Source: Panicum virgatum (Eukaryota > Streptophyta > Magnoliopsida > Poales > Poaceae). From it: DNA of 64,000 nt. Shown in pieces: positions 11,652-22,925 of the stretch. Below the pieces are notes generated by a model, which was not told where the DNA came from, did not search any database, and saw only the letters and a list, made by a program, of their open reading frames with translations. The DNA is taken from the NCBI RefSeq assembly GCF_016808335.1, contig NC_053136.1:2648531-2712530 (forward strand), written 5' to 3'. Each line of letters opens with the position of its first letter. Position 1 is the first letter of the stretch. The position numbers were made by a program, and so were the translations under genes.

Positions 11652-12757
11652 AGCGGGGGAAGAAGGGAAAGAAGCCGGTCCCACCAAGCCAGCGCGGGTC
11701 AAGACAGGCAGGGGACTCCGAGGAGGCCTTTGCAGCTACCCCAGACCGCAAGGGACCTCGAGGCCCCCCTCGAGGCGGTGGTGGCCAGTTCGACGACATG
11801 CTTAAGAAGCCGTGTCCTTACCACAAGGGCCCGGTCAACCATACCCTCGAGCAGTGCGAGATGCTCAAGAAATACTACAACCGCGTCGCGCATCGCAACG
11901 AGGACAAGAAGAAGGATGCTGGTGACAAAGGTGGAGATGACGAGTTCCCCCCAGTGGAGAACGCCTTCTTCATCTTTGGAGGAACAACGACGAATATGAC
12001 TTCTCGGCAGCGCAAGCGTGAGCGCCGCGAAGTCTTTTCCGTTACCAAAGCCACGCCATCCTACCTCGACTGGTCGAAGGATACCATCGCCTTTGGCCGC
12101 GAGGACCACCCCGACTACGTCCCGCATCCGGGACGGTATCCGCTCGTTGTCGATCCCATCATCGGCAACACTCGCTTCTCCAAGGTGCTCATGGACGGAG
12201 GCAGCAGCCTCAACATCATGTACGCCCCTACCTTGGAGCTCATGGGGATCGGACTGGACAAGCTTCGCCCCAGCAAGTCGCCATTCCATGGCGTTGCGCC
12301 GGGGAAGCGAGTCCAACCCCTCGGCCAGATCGATCTGCCTGTATGCTTCGGCACAGCTGCCAACTTCCGCAAGGAGGTTCTTACTTTCGAGGTGGTGGGA
12401 TTTCGAGGGTCCTATCATGCCATCCTTGGTCGTCCTTGCTACGCCAAGTTTATGGCTGTCCCCAACTACACCTATCTCAAGCTCAAAATGCCGGGTCCGA
12501 AGGGCGTCATCACCATCGGCTCTTCGTTCGAGCACGCCTACGAGTGCGACGTCGAGTGCGTTGAGCGTGCGGAAGCTCAAGCGGAGGACGAGGCCCTCGC
12601 AGCCACCCTCGACAAAATGGCGAGCGAGGCCTTAGACTCCACGCACCGACACGCCGGAAGCTTCGAGCCCGCCGAGGGTATCAAGAAAGTACCCCTCGAC
12701 CCAAGCCACTCCGATGACAAGGTGTTGCAGATCAGCGCCACCCTCGACGACAAATAG
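11590..12757 (+). CDS. Nucleocapsid and aspartic protease segment of gypsy element 1
   Basis: Continuation of Gag after the one-base shift. It has a zinc-knuckle variant, CPYHKGPVNHTLEQC (C-H-H-C spacing), common in grass gypsy elements. The protease active site reads MDGGSSLNIMY, a D-G-G-S variant of DTGS, with the second-lobe motif AILGRPCY. The reading ends at a TAG at 12755-12757, directly upstream of RT in the same frame. Related elements usually have Gln there, so it looks like CAG changed to TAG. Whether it is read through is unknown. Confidence 0.8.
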
Positions 12758-15700
12758 GAAGTGGTGCTCGTCGATTTCCTCCGCGCCAACGCAGATATCT
12801 TTGCGTGGAGCCCCTCGGACATGCCTGGCATACCGAGGGAGGTCGCCGAGCACTCTCTTGATGTCCGACCCAACTCCAAGCCGGTGAAGCAGCGCCTAAG
12901 ACGCTTCAACGAGCTCAAGCGCCGGGCGATCGGCGAGGAGTTGCAGAAACTTCTGGCGGCCGGATTCATCAAAGAGGTATTCCATCCCGAGTGGCTAGCT
13001 AATCCAGTATTAGTGAAGAAAAAGAGTGGAAACTGGAGGATGTGTGTGGACTACACTAGTCTAAATAAGACATGTCCGAAGGTTCCCTTTCCCTTGCCAC
13101 GAATTGATCAGATTGTAGATACTACTGCGGGATGTGAGCTCTTATCCTTTCTTGATGCTTACTCCGGTTACCACCAAATCAAGATGAAAGAGTCCGACCA
13201 GCTCGCGACTTCTTTTATCACACCTTTTGGCATGTACTGCTACGTTACGATGCCCTTTGGCCTCAGAAACGCCGGAGCTACCTATCAACGGTGTATGCTC
13301 CACGTTTTCGGAGACCATCTCGGGCGGAGCGTAGAGGCATATGTCGATGACATCGTTGTAAAATCCAGGAAGGCGGACGACCTGGTTGCCGATCTCAGGA
13401 TCGCATTCGATTGCCTACGGGCCAAAGGGGTAAAACTTAACCCCGAGAAGTGCGTATTCGGGGTGCCTCGAGGCATGCTCTTGGGTTTCATCGTCTCCCA
13501 GCGGGGCATCGAACCCAACCCTGACAAAGTCTCGGCCATCACTCGGATGGGACCGATCCGAGACTTGAAGGGGGTACAGAGGGTCATGGGATGCCTAGCG
13601 TCCCTTAGCCGTTTCATCTCGCGTCTCGGTGAGAAAGGCTTACCCCTGTATCGACTCTTGAGGAAAACCGAGCACTTCACGTGGACCCCCGAAGCTCAAG
13701 AAGCCCTCGAAAGGCTGAAGGCATCGCTCACTCATGCTCCCATTCTTACGCCACCTACGGACGGCGAGCCCCTCTATCTGTACGTAGCTGCGACGACCCA
13801 AATGGTCAGCACGGTGATCGTGGTTGAAAGACAAGAGGAGGGTCAGGCTCTGCCCGTCCAGCGGCCGGTGTACTATATCAGCGAGGTGTTGTCCGAAACC
13901 AAGACACGCTATCCGCAGATTCAGAAGCTGCTCTACACAGTAGTGCTAGCTCGACGCAAGTTGCGCCACTACTTCGAGGCTCACCCCGTCACCGTTGTCT
14001 CGTCTTTCCCCTTGGGAGAGATAGCCCGCAACCGGGAAGCCGAGGGTAGAATTGCCAAATGGTCTGTGGAGCTGATGGGAGAGACCCTCGCCTACGCCCC
14101 CCGCAGAGCGATCAAGTCCCAAATCTTGGCTGACTTCGTGGCTGAGTGGACGGACACTCAGCTACCCCCAGCACAAATCCAGGGCGAATGCTGGATTATG
14201 TACTTCGACGGGTCGGTGATGAAAACTGGCGCCGGTGCCGGCCTCCTATTCATCTCACCCCTCGGAGAACACATACGGTACGTGATCCGCTTGCATTTCC
14301 CTGCTTCGAACAATATGGCGGAGTATGAGGCCCTCCTCGGTGGCCTCCGCATCGCCATCGAGCTCGGCGTCAAACGCCTCGACGCGCGCGGTGACTCTCA
14401 GCTTGTCGTCGACCAAGTAATGAAAGAGTCCAGCTGTCACGACCCGAAGATGGAGGCATACTGCAACGCGGTGCGCCGCCTCGAAGACAAATTCGACGGT
14501 CTCGAGCTCAATCATGTCCCGCGCAAGTACAACGAGGATGCCGACGAACTGGCCAAGATAGCCTCGGGGCGGACCACTGTCCCCCCGAATATCTTCGCCC
14601 GCGACATCGCCAAGCCCTCCGCCGAATTCAAGGACCCGCCGGAGCCGGGCCCCTCGTCCACCGGGTCCCCCGGCGGGAACCCCCCGGCGGACGGGGTCGA
14701 GCCCATGGACATTGACTTTGGGACCACCTCCGCGGACGAGGCCGAAGCAATGGAAGTCGACGAGGCCCCCACCTCGCGAGACTGGCGCGTCCAGTACCTT
14801 GACTGGATGATTCGAGGGATCTTACCCTCGAACCGTGCTCAGGCACGGCGCCTCGCCAGGAGGGCCAAGTCCTTCGCTCTAATCGACAATGAGCTACACA
14901 AGCGCAGTCCCTCGGGCGTCTTGCAGCGATGCATCCCCCTCCCCGAGGGCAAGGAGCTGATCCGCGACATCCACGCTGGCATCTGCGGCCATCACGCCGC
15001 GCCACGTACCCTCGTGGGCAACGCGTTTCGGCAAGGATTTTACTGGCCCACCGCGGTCGCCGACGCCACCGACGTCGTGCGGACCTGCGAGGGTTGCCAG
15101 TTCTATGCTCGAAAAACACATCTTCCGGCCCATGCTCTGCAGACCATCCCCATCACGTGGCCGTTCGCCGTGTGGGGGCTGGACCTCGTCGGTCCGCTGA
15201 AGAAGGCGCCCGGGGGCTTCACCCACTTGCTGGTGGCGGTCGACAAGTTCTCCAAATGGATCGAGGCTCGACCCATCGGCAAGATCAAATCCGAGCAAGC
15301 AGTCCAATTCTTCACCGACATCGTCTTCAGGTTCGGGGTCCCGAACTCGATCATCACCGACAACGGCACCCAGTTCACAGGCAAGAAGTTCTTGGCGTTC
15401 TGTGACAGCTTCCACATATGTGTGGACTGGTCGGCTGTGGCACACCCACAGACGAACGGGCAAGTGGAGCATGCCAACGGCATGATCCTCCAAGGACTAA
15501 AGCCAAGAATCTTCAACAAGCTGAACAAGTTCGGCCGGAGGTGGCTCACGGAGCTACCCTCGGTCATCTGGAGCCTGAGGACGACCCCGAGCAGAGCCAC
15601 GGGCTTTTCTCCGTTCTTCCTGGTCCATGGTGCCGAGGCTATCCTCCCCACTGACTTGGAGTACGGATCGCCGAGGCTCAAGGCATATCAAGAGCAACGA

Positions 15701-16018
15701 AACCAGCGAGCTCGCGAAGACTCGCTGGACCAAGTGGACGAGGCTCGAGACATGGCGCTCCTCCACTCTGCGCGCTACCAGCAGTCCTTGCGAAGGTATC
15801 AAGCGCAGAGGGTCCGGCGCCGAGACCTCAACGAAGGGGACTTGGTGCTAAGGCTTCGACAAGACAACAGGGGCCGCCACAAGCTCTCACCTCCATGGGA
15901 AGGACCGTACATAATCGCCAAGGTGCTCAAGCCCGGCACGTACAAGCTGGCCAACGAAAAAGGCGAAGTCCTCACCAACGCTTGGAATATACAACAGCTA
16001 CGTCATTTCTGTCCTTAG
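12758..16018 (+). CDS. Pol of gypsy element 1: RT, two RNase H domains, integrase
   Basis: Copies element RNA and integrates the cDNA. RT starts near residue 20 with DMPGIPREV and has FLDAYSGYHQI, TPFGMYCY and YVDDIVV (13340). A conventional RNase H follows (about 13740-14010). A second, archaeal-like RNase H begins at YFDGSVMKTGAG (14200) with MAEYEALLGGL and DSQLVV. Integrase has an HHCC finger (HAGICGHH...CEGCQFYAR), D in WGLDLVGP, D in TDNGTQF and E in NGQVEHANG. All catalytic acids are present. There is no internal stop, but also no ATG near the start, so expression depends on the TAG at 12755 being bypassed or on a defective family. Confidence 0.9.
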   Translation, partial: EVVLVDFLRANADIFAWSPSDMPGIPREVAEHSLDVRPNSKPVKQRLRRFNELKRRAIGEELQKLLAAGFIKEVFHPEWLANPVLVKKKSGNWRMCVDYTSLNKTCPKVPFPLPRIDQIVDTTAGCELLSFLDAYSGYHQIKMKESDQLATSFITPFGMYCYVTMPFGLRNAGATYQRCMLHVFGDHLGRSVEAYVDDIVVKSRKADDLVADLRIAFDCLRAKGVKLNPEKCVFGVPRGMLLGFIVSQRGIEPNPDKVSAITRMGPIRDLKGVQRVMGCLASLSRFISRLGEKGLPLYRLLRKTEHFTWTPEAQEALERLKASLTHAPILTPPTDGEPLYLYVAATTQMVSTVIVVERQEEGQALPVQRPVYYISEVLSETKTRYPQIQKLLYTVVLARRKLRHYFEAHPVTVVSSFPLGEIARNREAEGRIAKWSVELMGETLAYAPRRAIKSQILADFVAEWTDTQLPPAQIQGECWIMYFDGSVMKTGAGAGLLFISPLGEHIRYVIRLHFPASNNMAEYEALLGGLRIAIELGVKRLDARGDSQLVVDQVMKESSCHDPKMEAYCNAVRRLEDKFDGLELNHVPRKYNEDADELAKIASGRTTVPPNIFARDIAKPSAEFKDPPEPGPSSTGSPGGNPPADGVEPMDIDFGTTSADEAEAMEVDEAPTSRDWRVQYLDWMIRGILPSNRAQARRLARRAKSFALIDNELHKRSPSGVLQRCIPLPEGKELIRDIHAGICGHHAAPRTLVGNAFRQGFYWPTAVADATDVVRTCEGCQFYARKTHLPAHALQTIPITWPFAVWGLDLVGPLKKAPGGFTHLLVAVDKFSKWIEARPIGKIKSEQAVQFFTDIVFRFGVPNSIITDNGTQFTGKKFLAFCDSFHICVDWSAVAHPQTNGQVEHANGMILQGLKPRIFNKLNKFGRRWLTELPSVIWSLRTTPSRATGFSPFFLVHGAEAILPTDLEYGSPRLKAYQEQRNQRAREDSLDQVDEARDMALLHSARYQQSLRRYQAQRVRRRDLNEGDLVLRLRQDNRGRHKLSPPWEGPYIIAKVLKPGTYKLANEKGEVLTNAWNIQQLRHFCP

Positions 16019-16584
16019 CATTTCAAGCTATTTGTATATTGTTCGTACTCGCATTTTCAATTTCCCGAAATAATAAGGAAGTACGCTTTACTTATTGCTT
16101 TTTGGGAACATTCCCGACCCTCGAGGGCTCGGGCGCGCACGAACATCGAGGTATGCTCGGCTTTACCCTCGGCAAAACCGAGCCTCCCTCGGGGGCTACT
16201 ACGGGGGGAACCCCCGAACGTCCCCAAAAAGTCGCCAATGTTTTTTCGAAATATCTCTGTCTCGACCCTAAGCTTCTCGTATCCTTGGAAAAAACAGATG
16301 CGAGGCGTAAGCAACTACGGTACGGGGCTGGCCGAGTCGTGGGGCCGCCTACGCCTCCGGGATACGGCACCCCCCTCACCACCCTACGCCTACGTTGCTT
16401 ATGAACGCGAACTTCCTCGCAGATGTTTATCTAAGTCGCATACGAAGAACACGGAAGTAAAGTAAAGAAACACAGGCTCGAACACACAAGGCCTCGACGG
16501 GCCACACATTCAAATTACAAAAACAAATCTCTTATATTCATAAAGTGTGATTACAAGGCGCGACTATGATAAACACTAATCTAT
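16019..16584. other. Spacer between sense pol and antisense gene of gypsy element 1
   Basis: Convergent 3' ends of pol and the antisense gene meet here. It contains a polypurine-tract-like copy, CTCGGGGGCTACT (16188-16200), far from the LTR. Confidence 0.6.
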
Positions 16585-19500
16585 TTACAATGGGCTTCGA
16601 GGCCCAACTTTCCTACAGGCATCCATCCCCCCCTGCGGGTCTTCAGGGGCGTCGAATTCAGCGATGGGAGGGATGTCTGCCTCGAGCTTCTCGGCGAGGA
16701 CGGTGGCGAATTCCACTGCGGCTGCGTCAGCTTCATCCATGATGACCGACGCGGCGTCCGCATCCGCATCATCAGGAACGACGTACCCCGACGACACCCT
16801 CTGGAGATCCATGAGGTAATGCGTCGAGGCCACGGCGAGAGCCCGCAGGACACCGAGGCGGAAGGTACTCTTGGCGTGTTCGGCAATCCGGCCGCCTAGC
16901 GCGCGCAGGCGGCTGATCACCGAACTGCCCGAGACGGCGCCCTCCCCCTCGAGCTCTTGAGTGGCTCACGGCGGTCTGCTCCAGCTCAGCAAACTCCATC
17001 TGTACCGCCGTGAGCGCGGTGTGGACCGCTTCCTTCGCCGCGGTCTCATCCGCCACCTTTTGCCTCAGCTCTGAGCAAAGGAAATCAACATTAGCCACGA
17101 AAGAAAGCAAAACGACGGAAAATCGAAGGTACTCACCCGCCATGTTCTTTTGCGCCTCCTCCCTCTGGGTACGGGCGGCCTCCTCGAGCGAGGAAATGGA
17201 GGCTTCCTTTTCCTTAAGGCTAGCCCCCATGTTCTGGAGGGCCACCTCCCTCTCTTCGAGGGCCACACCCTGTTCCTGGAGGGTCCCGGCGAGCGCAACC
17301 ACGGCCACCTCTTTGTGGAGGAGCTCGGCTTTCTGCTGCTCAAGAGTGGCGCCGAGGCGTTGCAGCTCGGCGCTCTGCGCCTCCGCCTCCCGAGCTCTCT
17401 CCTCGAGCGCCGTCCGAAGGCGCTGCAGCTCGGCAGCTTGTGCCTCGGCCTCCTGGGCCTTCTCCTCCGCTGCCGCCCTCTGGACATCCCGCTCACCAGC
17501 AACCCGCGCCAGCTCCTCCTCCAGCGCCTGCTGACGCGCTCCCAGATCGGCCATTTTGGTGTTGGCGTCGATGTTTTTGAGCACCAGCTCGGCGTTGTGT
17601 TGCCCGAGCTGGCTCATCTGGGAGTACAGCCGGTTCATCTCGACGCTCTTTTGGCGCGAGATTTCCCTCAGCTGCTGCAAAGGGGGAGGGTGTGGGTGAG
17701 GACGCGTAAAAGCTAAAACCGAATCCGAGCAATTTTCGGGGGGAAATATTTACCTGGCTGACCTGGTAATCCGCGTTCTGATGAAGCTGATAAGCGCGGT
17801 CGAGGGCCTGCAAGATCTCGCGCCCAACGCCCATCTGCTTGTTCCAGGCCTCCTCCTCCTCCTGCTCCTTGCGAAGGAACTCTGAGGGGACACCGGACGG
17901 GACGATAACCCCGAGGTGGCTCCCCTCCGACGCCCCCGCTTCGAGCACGCCCGCGCTGGCCGACGCGAACTCGGCAATATGTGCGGCGGCGCTCGCCGCA
18001 GCAGCGGGGTCGATATCCATCGAGTCCCCGTACTCCTCGCTGCTATCTGGCAGCTCCACCACCGCCGTTGCGCCCCCCTGCGCCGTGGGCACGGGCACTA
18101 TCGCGGCGGTACCCTCGTCTCGGGCCTCGGTGGGCTCCGAGATGGGGGCTCCTTCTACCGCTGGCGCCTCTTGCGCCATTTCTTCTGCGAGACCCTCGCC
18201 CTCGGCCCTCGAAGGCTCGAAGACGGGGGTCTCCTCCGCAGTTTGGCCGGCAGGGTGCTCCTGCGCGCCCCCGCCAGTTTCTCCTCCTATGTCCGGCCGG
18301 GCGGCGATATCTGCGTCGCCCTGACCGGCCTCAACATCAATGACCGCTTGGGCGGCGCCACCGGCACCGCCCTGGCCGGTCTCCTCGGCGTCGGCCGCTT
18401 GAGCAGCCGCCTCGGGGCCACGGTGGCCGGCGTCACTCTGACCAGCGTCACCCTCCTTCTCCCGGGCTTGCTGCGCCGCCTGGGCCCCTCGGGCCACTGC
18501 CTCCCGTAGCCTAGCGGCCGCCGCCTCGAGATCCAAGGCGGGCGGGGGCTGCGGCGCCGTGTGCGGAGTGCTGCGAGCCCCGGTCTTGAGAGCCTTGGCC
18601 GGGGCAAGCCGCACTGCATCCTTGGGAACGGCCCCGGGGCTGGAAGTCAAGAGGCACGAGTTGAGCGGGATCGAGAAATTTACCAAGTACATAACAAAAA
18701 ACGAAATCCAAAATGCTTACCCAGATCGAGCACTCATGCTCCTCTTCCTCGTGGCGCTCTTTCGAGCCTGGGGCATCGGGCTATCCCTCGAAGACTGCCC
18801 CGGGGGCGCCCCCCTCGTGTCAGCCCGATGGCTCGAGGCTGCCAGCGCGGACGACTCCTCTCCCGTCGCGGCCTCGTGGCCGCGGATCAGCACCTGGGGC
18901 GCAGGCGACCCCTCGCCGGTCGCCGGCGAGGATGACCCCCGTACCGCACCCTCGAGGGTGGGATTCGCCGATGACCCTGCTACGGCCCTCGGCTCATCTG
19001 GCGCCACGGTTGCTCCCTCTTCCTCGTCCCACAGGTAGAACGGTAGGGGGCTCGCGCCCTCCCCGTCCCCCCTCGGCGCGCGGTCCTCGGCATCCGAGGC
19101 CTCCTCCGAGTCGTCCTCCTCCGAGGACTCAGGTGTGGCGGGTCGCGGCTTCCCCTCCGCCCGAGCGAGCTGGCGCGCCTTGTCGTGCGCCGCCTTCCTT
19201 TTCCTCTTCCTCTCGGCCTTGGCCTCCACCGCGTCCTTCCGCCTCTTCATCTTCTCCGCGTGGAGGCGATTGATCAGGCGCTGTTCTGAGACCGGAGGCC
19301 TCGAGGTGCCGCATCTCAAACCCTGTACAATACACACAGATGGGGTCAGGAAAGGGGAACTACACGATGCACGACGAGTTCGAAGCCAAAACTCACCAGG
19401 AAAATATACCCCGGCTCGGGACGCATCTTGATCCTCCAAAGATCCGCGGGATCTTGGGGAAACTCCGCCACCGCATACTTCGCCCTTCGGGCGGCGATGG

Positions 19501-20311
19501 TGTGGGAGAGAAGCTTGCTCCACGTCCTCGAGCCCTCGACCTTGCTCCCGGGGATGAGCCGGTAAATCGGCAGGGCCCTCTCCACAAGAGGGATCACCCT
19601 CTGCCGGTGAAAGTTCGCGATGACGTCCGCCGCTGTCAATCCCTTCCTCGCCAAACGCGCCAGCGCATCGGTAAGGCCCTCGAGCCTGGCTTGTTGGGCT
19701 GGGGGCGACACCCCCCAGTCCCACTTCGCCGGACGCTCCCGAAGAACCTTGTTAGTAAACGCCGGGAGCGCGCCGCTGAAGTTTCGAAGGTAGAACCACC
19801 CTCGGCTCCACCCGGAGTTGTTTGTCGTCATCTTGCTTGTGATGTAAAGGTTCCGCCGGTTCGGGCGGACGTGGAACGTCAAGCCACCGGCGCGCGCGAA
19901 CCGCCTTGGCTGGTTCCGCGCGTTCTCGACGAAGAGCTCGCCGCGGAACAGGTGGATCCAGAGATCCCAGTGGACGTCGATGCCGAGGTACCCCTCGCAG
20001 ACGGCGACGAAGACCGCCGCCTGCGAGATGGAGTTGGGGCTGAAATTGTGCAGCTCCACTCCGTAGTACTCGCACAGCGCCCTCATAAACTTGCTGGCGG
20101 GGACGCCGAAGCCCCGTTCGTGGAGGCGCACGAAGCTCACAACATAGCCCTGCGGGGGCTCCGGCTCAGACTCGTCCGGGCGCGGGGAAATCCACGCCGG
20201 CGCCCCCGCGTCGGGGTTCCGCGGCAGCAGCCGATCGGCGACCAGCTGCTCCAGCACCGCGACGGTGGCGGAGGACTTCCCCCATGGCAAGGGCTCCTGG
20301 ATATCCGACAT
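16585..20311 (-). CDS. Antisense five-exon gene of gypsy element 1 (Transposase_28-like coiled-coil protein)
   Basis: Exons 19397-20311, 18721-19322, 17754-18639, 17137-17674 and 16585-17070. The introns are 74, 81, 79 and 66 bp, all GT-AG, and all join in phase. Exon 1 (305 codons from MSDIQEPLPWG) matches the grass domain named putative gypsy type transposon (Pfam Transposase_28): GFGVPASKFMRALCEYYGVE, LHNFSPNSI, GYLGIDVHWDLWIHLF. Exon 2 is basic then acidic, exon 3 is low-complexity Ala/Glu, exon 4 is a long Glu/Ala/Gln coiled coil, and exon 5 has the conserved-looking end RLRALGGRI...STHYLMDLQRVSSGYVVP. One extra base near 16965 breaks the frame in exon 5. No transposase catalytic motif is visible, and the function is unknown. 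Confidence 0.75.
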
Positions 20312-20495
20312 CTCCGAGAGTCGAGGGGGATGGAAAAAGGAAGGCTCCGAAATGGCTAAGTCTCTTCCCCTCTCTTTCTCTTTCTCCTTTTCTCCTTCTC
20401 GCACTAGGCTATGGGTTCAGGAGGCGACGGAGGCGGAGAAGGCGAAACAGGATGAAGGCAAATGGCCAGGTGAACCCAAAACATCCCCTTCTTCT

Positions 20496-20516
20496 CCATA
20501 TTTATGTACCACGTGG
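20496..20516 (-). promoter_or_regulatory. Candidate promoter of the antisense gene: TATA-like box and G-box
   Basis: On the minus strand CCACGTGG (20509-20516) precedes CATAAATATGG (20496-20506), about 190 bases upstream of the ATG at 20311. The leader is GA-rich. Confidence 0.45.
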
Positions 20517-20538
20517 GGCGCACCCACAGCCACGGCCC

Positions 20539-20567
20539 AAATCTACCGCATTCAATGCGGTAGATTT
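20539..20567. repeat. Perfect 14-bp inverted repeat with one-base loop
   Basis: AAATCTACCGCATT, one C, then its exact complement. It lies just upstream of the antisense G-box and could be a protein-binding palindrome or a hairpin. Confidence 0.85.
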
Positions 20568-20599
20568 TGCTATCACTGACGGGTGGGCCCCACGACCGC

Positions 20600-21755
20600 G
20601 GAGTTCCCCACGCGCGCACGCGGCGATAAATGCGGCACGGTAACCGGCGGGCGCGACGCGACTGTTGTGTTATTCCATCCGTCAGCCGCCGCCCACGCCG
20701 CTCCGTCTGCCCGAGGCCGACGCCTGAAAAGGCGCGCCCACGCCGCACCGCACGAATCGGGCCACGTTCACCCACCACTAGCGGAAGACCCGCGCGCACG
20801 ACTTGCGACTCTGCGTCATTTCAAACCAAGACGGAATATTCCTTCAGGGGTCTCTTTACCCTCGAAGGAATCGCATTTCGAGGCCTTACTGATCAGGGGA
20901 TCGAAGCCTGGCCCTTCAGGGGGTTCGACAGGCGCCCCAGATCACCAGAGTCAGGGACTGCAGGGATGTGCCGTACAAGCTACCCTCGAACGCGGAGTTC
21001 GAGACATCCTACGCAGTGTTCAAGGCCAGTCGAGGGTGCCTAGAAGGGGGATCCCATCGAGGGAGAGCATCGAGCCCTCGAACCCTACCGAATGGGTTCG
21101 AGCCCCGCCAAGCGAACCCTCGCGAGCGCTTTATGAGACGTGTCTATGGACCACGAGCTGACCCCTATCGAACGGGGCACGGACGTCCACTTGAACAACC
21201 CGCTAATAGCTCACTGAAGCAGCCATAGCTCGTGGCCCGGGCATGGGTAGCATGGTGCGCTTCACCCCTCCTCCCTGCGGAAGGGCGACGAGGGTCGAAA
21301 TTGAAGTCGAGGGTTTCCCCTGAACGCCTTCACACGGGCCTAGGCTTGGGGGCTCCTCGCACACCACGGTTCAAAACCACACCCTCGAATAAATCGATAA
21401 CCATCACTTATGAAGCTCCGCGCGTAAACCGAACCCACCGCTATTAGCGTACGTCCCCCTAACGGCTAAAGCTGAACGCCAGATCGCCGAACCAGCACTA
21501 AGAGTGCCGAGGCCGGCTGAAAAAGTGCCGATGCCGGCTGAAAAGACGCTGGACGGCCATCCCAGTAAAGCTACCCAGTGGGACGACGTTTGTAGCCCTT
21601 GGACGAGCACAAACGCTCCTCCAAGGCCTCGGGGGCTACACCCGCGGGTGCATTGACGCGCCCCCGCGAAGGAGACTTCACACATATTCGAGGGTCGTAA
21701 CTCTATGTACACCCCTATACCCTCGGTAATCCTCCCCGCAGAGGAGAAAGGGGAC
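20600..21755. other. Gypsy element 1 interior without recognised genes
   Basis: Short open frames only. A polypurine-tract-like CCTCGGGGGCTAC occurs at 21627-21639. Between the two antisense genes this would act as upstream sequence of the longer one. Confidence 0.5.
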
Positions 21756-21761
21756 TTTATT
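21756..21761 (-). terminator. Poly(A) signal AATAAA of the second antisense gene
   Basis: AATAAA on the minus strand directly behind the stop codon (TGAGCAATAAAG). Confidence 0.55.
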
Positions 21762-21763
21762 GC

Positions 21764-22246
21764 TCAATGCAAGTAAAGATTACAAAGGGTCACCGGCGCG
21801 AAGCCATCGAAAGATACAAACACCTTGCCACCTATGTGGCAATTTTCCCTGTCTTGGGGAGGAGCGAGCGACGAAGAAAGGCACCAAGCCCCTAGCTGAC
21901 GCAGCGGCGGGGCTGCTAGGGATGCGAGAAGCGGCCCCCAGACCTCACGGGTCCAGCGGGACGCTCTCCTCGCAAGCCTTCTAGCGTCTCCTCCACCGAA
22001 GACCGCGCGGGGGGTCAAGCTGGCGGACAGCGCCCTCCGCACCGTCTCCCCGAGAGCAACCTTGTCGCCGGGGGGGACGATGCGAAAAACAGCCGCCGAA
22101 CCTGGCGCCAGCGCCCCGGTCAGGCGTCTCCATCCCCCTTCAGGCCAGGGGACATCGCAGGAGCAGGACCCCACGGGCCCAATACTCTTCTGCTGATCCC
22201 ACTGAAGCTGAGGGATGGTGCGCACGCCCACTCCGGTCTTCCCCAA
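21764..22246 (-). CDS. Second antisense gene of gypsy element 1, unknown product
   Basis: Open frame of 160 codons on the minus strand, with no recognised domain. It includes WRRLTGALAPGSAA and GDKVALGETVRRALS. The frame opens after a TAG at about 22270, and the first codon shown (TTG) is not a true start. An ATG in another frame near 22310 (MGWPGFFRLLALEE) would need a frame change, so the start is unresolved. What argues for a real transcription unit is the setting: TATAAATAG at 22403-22411 upstream, and AATAAA (21756-21761) two bases beyond the TGA stop. Not translatable as a normal ATG-initiated protein in this copy unless spliced. Confidence 0.5.
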   Translation of the reverse strand: MGKTGVGVRTIPQLQWDQQKSIGPVGSCSCDVPWPEGGWRRLTGALAPGSAAVFRIVPPGDKVALGETVRRALSASLTPRAVFGGGDARRLARRASRWTREVWGPLLASLAAPPLRQLGAWCLSSSLAPPQDRENCHIGGKVFVSFDGFAPVTLCNLYLH

Positions 22247-22402
22247 CCGCTCGCAAACATTCTTCTAGCGCCAAAAGCCTAAAAAAGCCAGGCCACCCCA
22301 TCTGGGGGGCGGTCACAAAAAGGCAAAGGAAACATTACAAGAATTGGGCAATGCCGAAAGAAAGAGCTGGGAGGTTGGAGAGGAAAGGGAACCCCACGAT
22401 CC

Positions 22403-22411
22403 CTATTTATA
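22403..22411 (-). promoter_or_regulatory. TATA box of the second antisense gene
   Basis: TATAAATAG on the minus strand in a plausible plant promoter context, about 160 bases upstream of the open frame. Confidence 0.55.
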
Positions 22412-22925
22412 GCTGCGCCGGGCGTAAAGCTTCAAGCCTGTCGAAGAGCGGTGGCTTGTATCGCCCGTGACGACACAGCACACCACGAGCAAAAGATATC
22501 CTCGGCCCCCGCGCCGAGACACGACCAAACGAAATAAAGCGGAGCTGGGCTCCTGGACGCTGAGCGGCGCAGCGACGGCTCAGGCCGACCGCCCTCGAAC
22601 GGCGCGCCACAAAGCAACCAGGAATGCCAGGGCCAAGGCCCTGCGCGCGGGACAGCTCGGTGAAAGCACCAGCTGCCAAGCAGCGGGTGCCGCCGTCGCC
22701 CTGGCCCCCCCTCATCACACGGACACGTTTCGTCCTTCAAACAAACAAACAAAAGGGCACGCGCCTCGAGCACCCTGCCCGCAGGCGCACTACCCCGTCT
22801 GACGAGTTGTCACATCCGCGGGGCCGGCGCCCAGGCGCGCCTGGCGGGGGCACGGCAGTCTCCGATCACATCGAAGGAGAAATCGCCGAAATACCCTTTG
22901 GCCGAATCCCTTGACTCGACCAAAG

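Noticed and set aside
16772..17680. 302-codon antisense frame as a single-exon protein
   Set aside because: It reads through a clear 66-bp intron and then leaves the conserved frame; the spliced model fits better.
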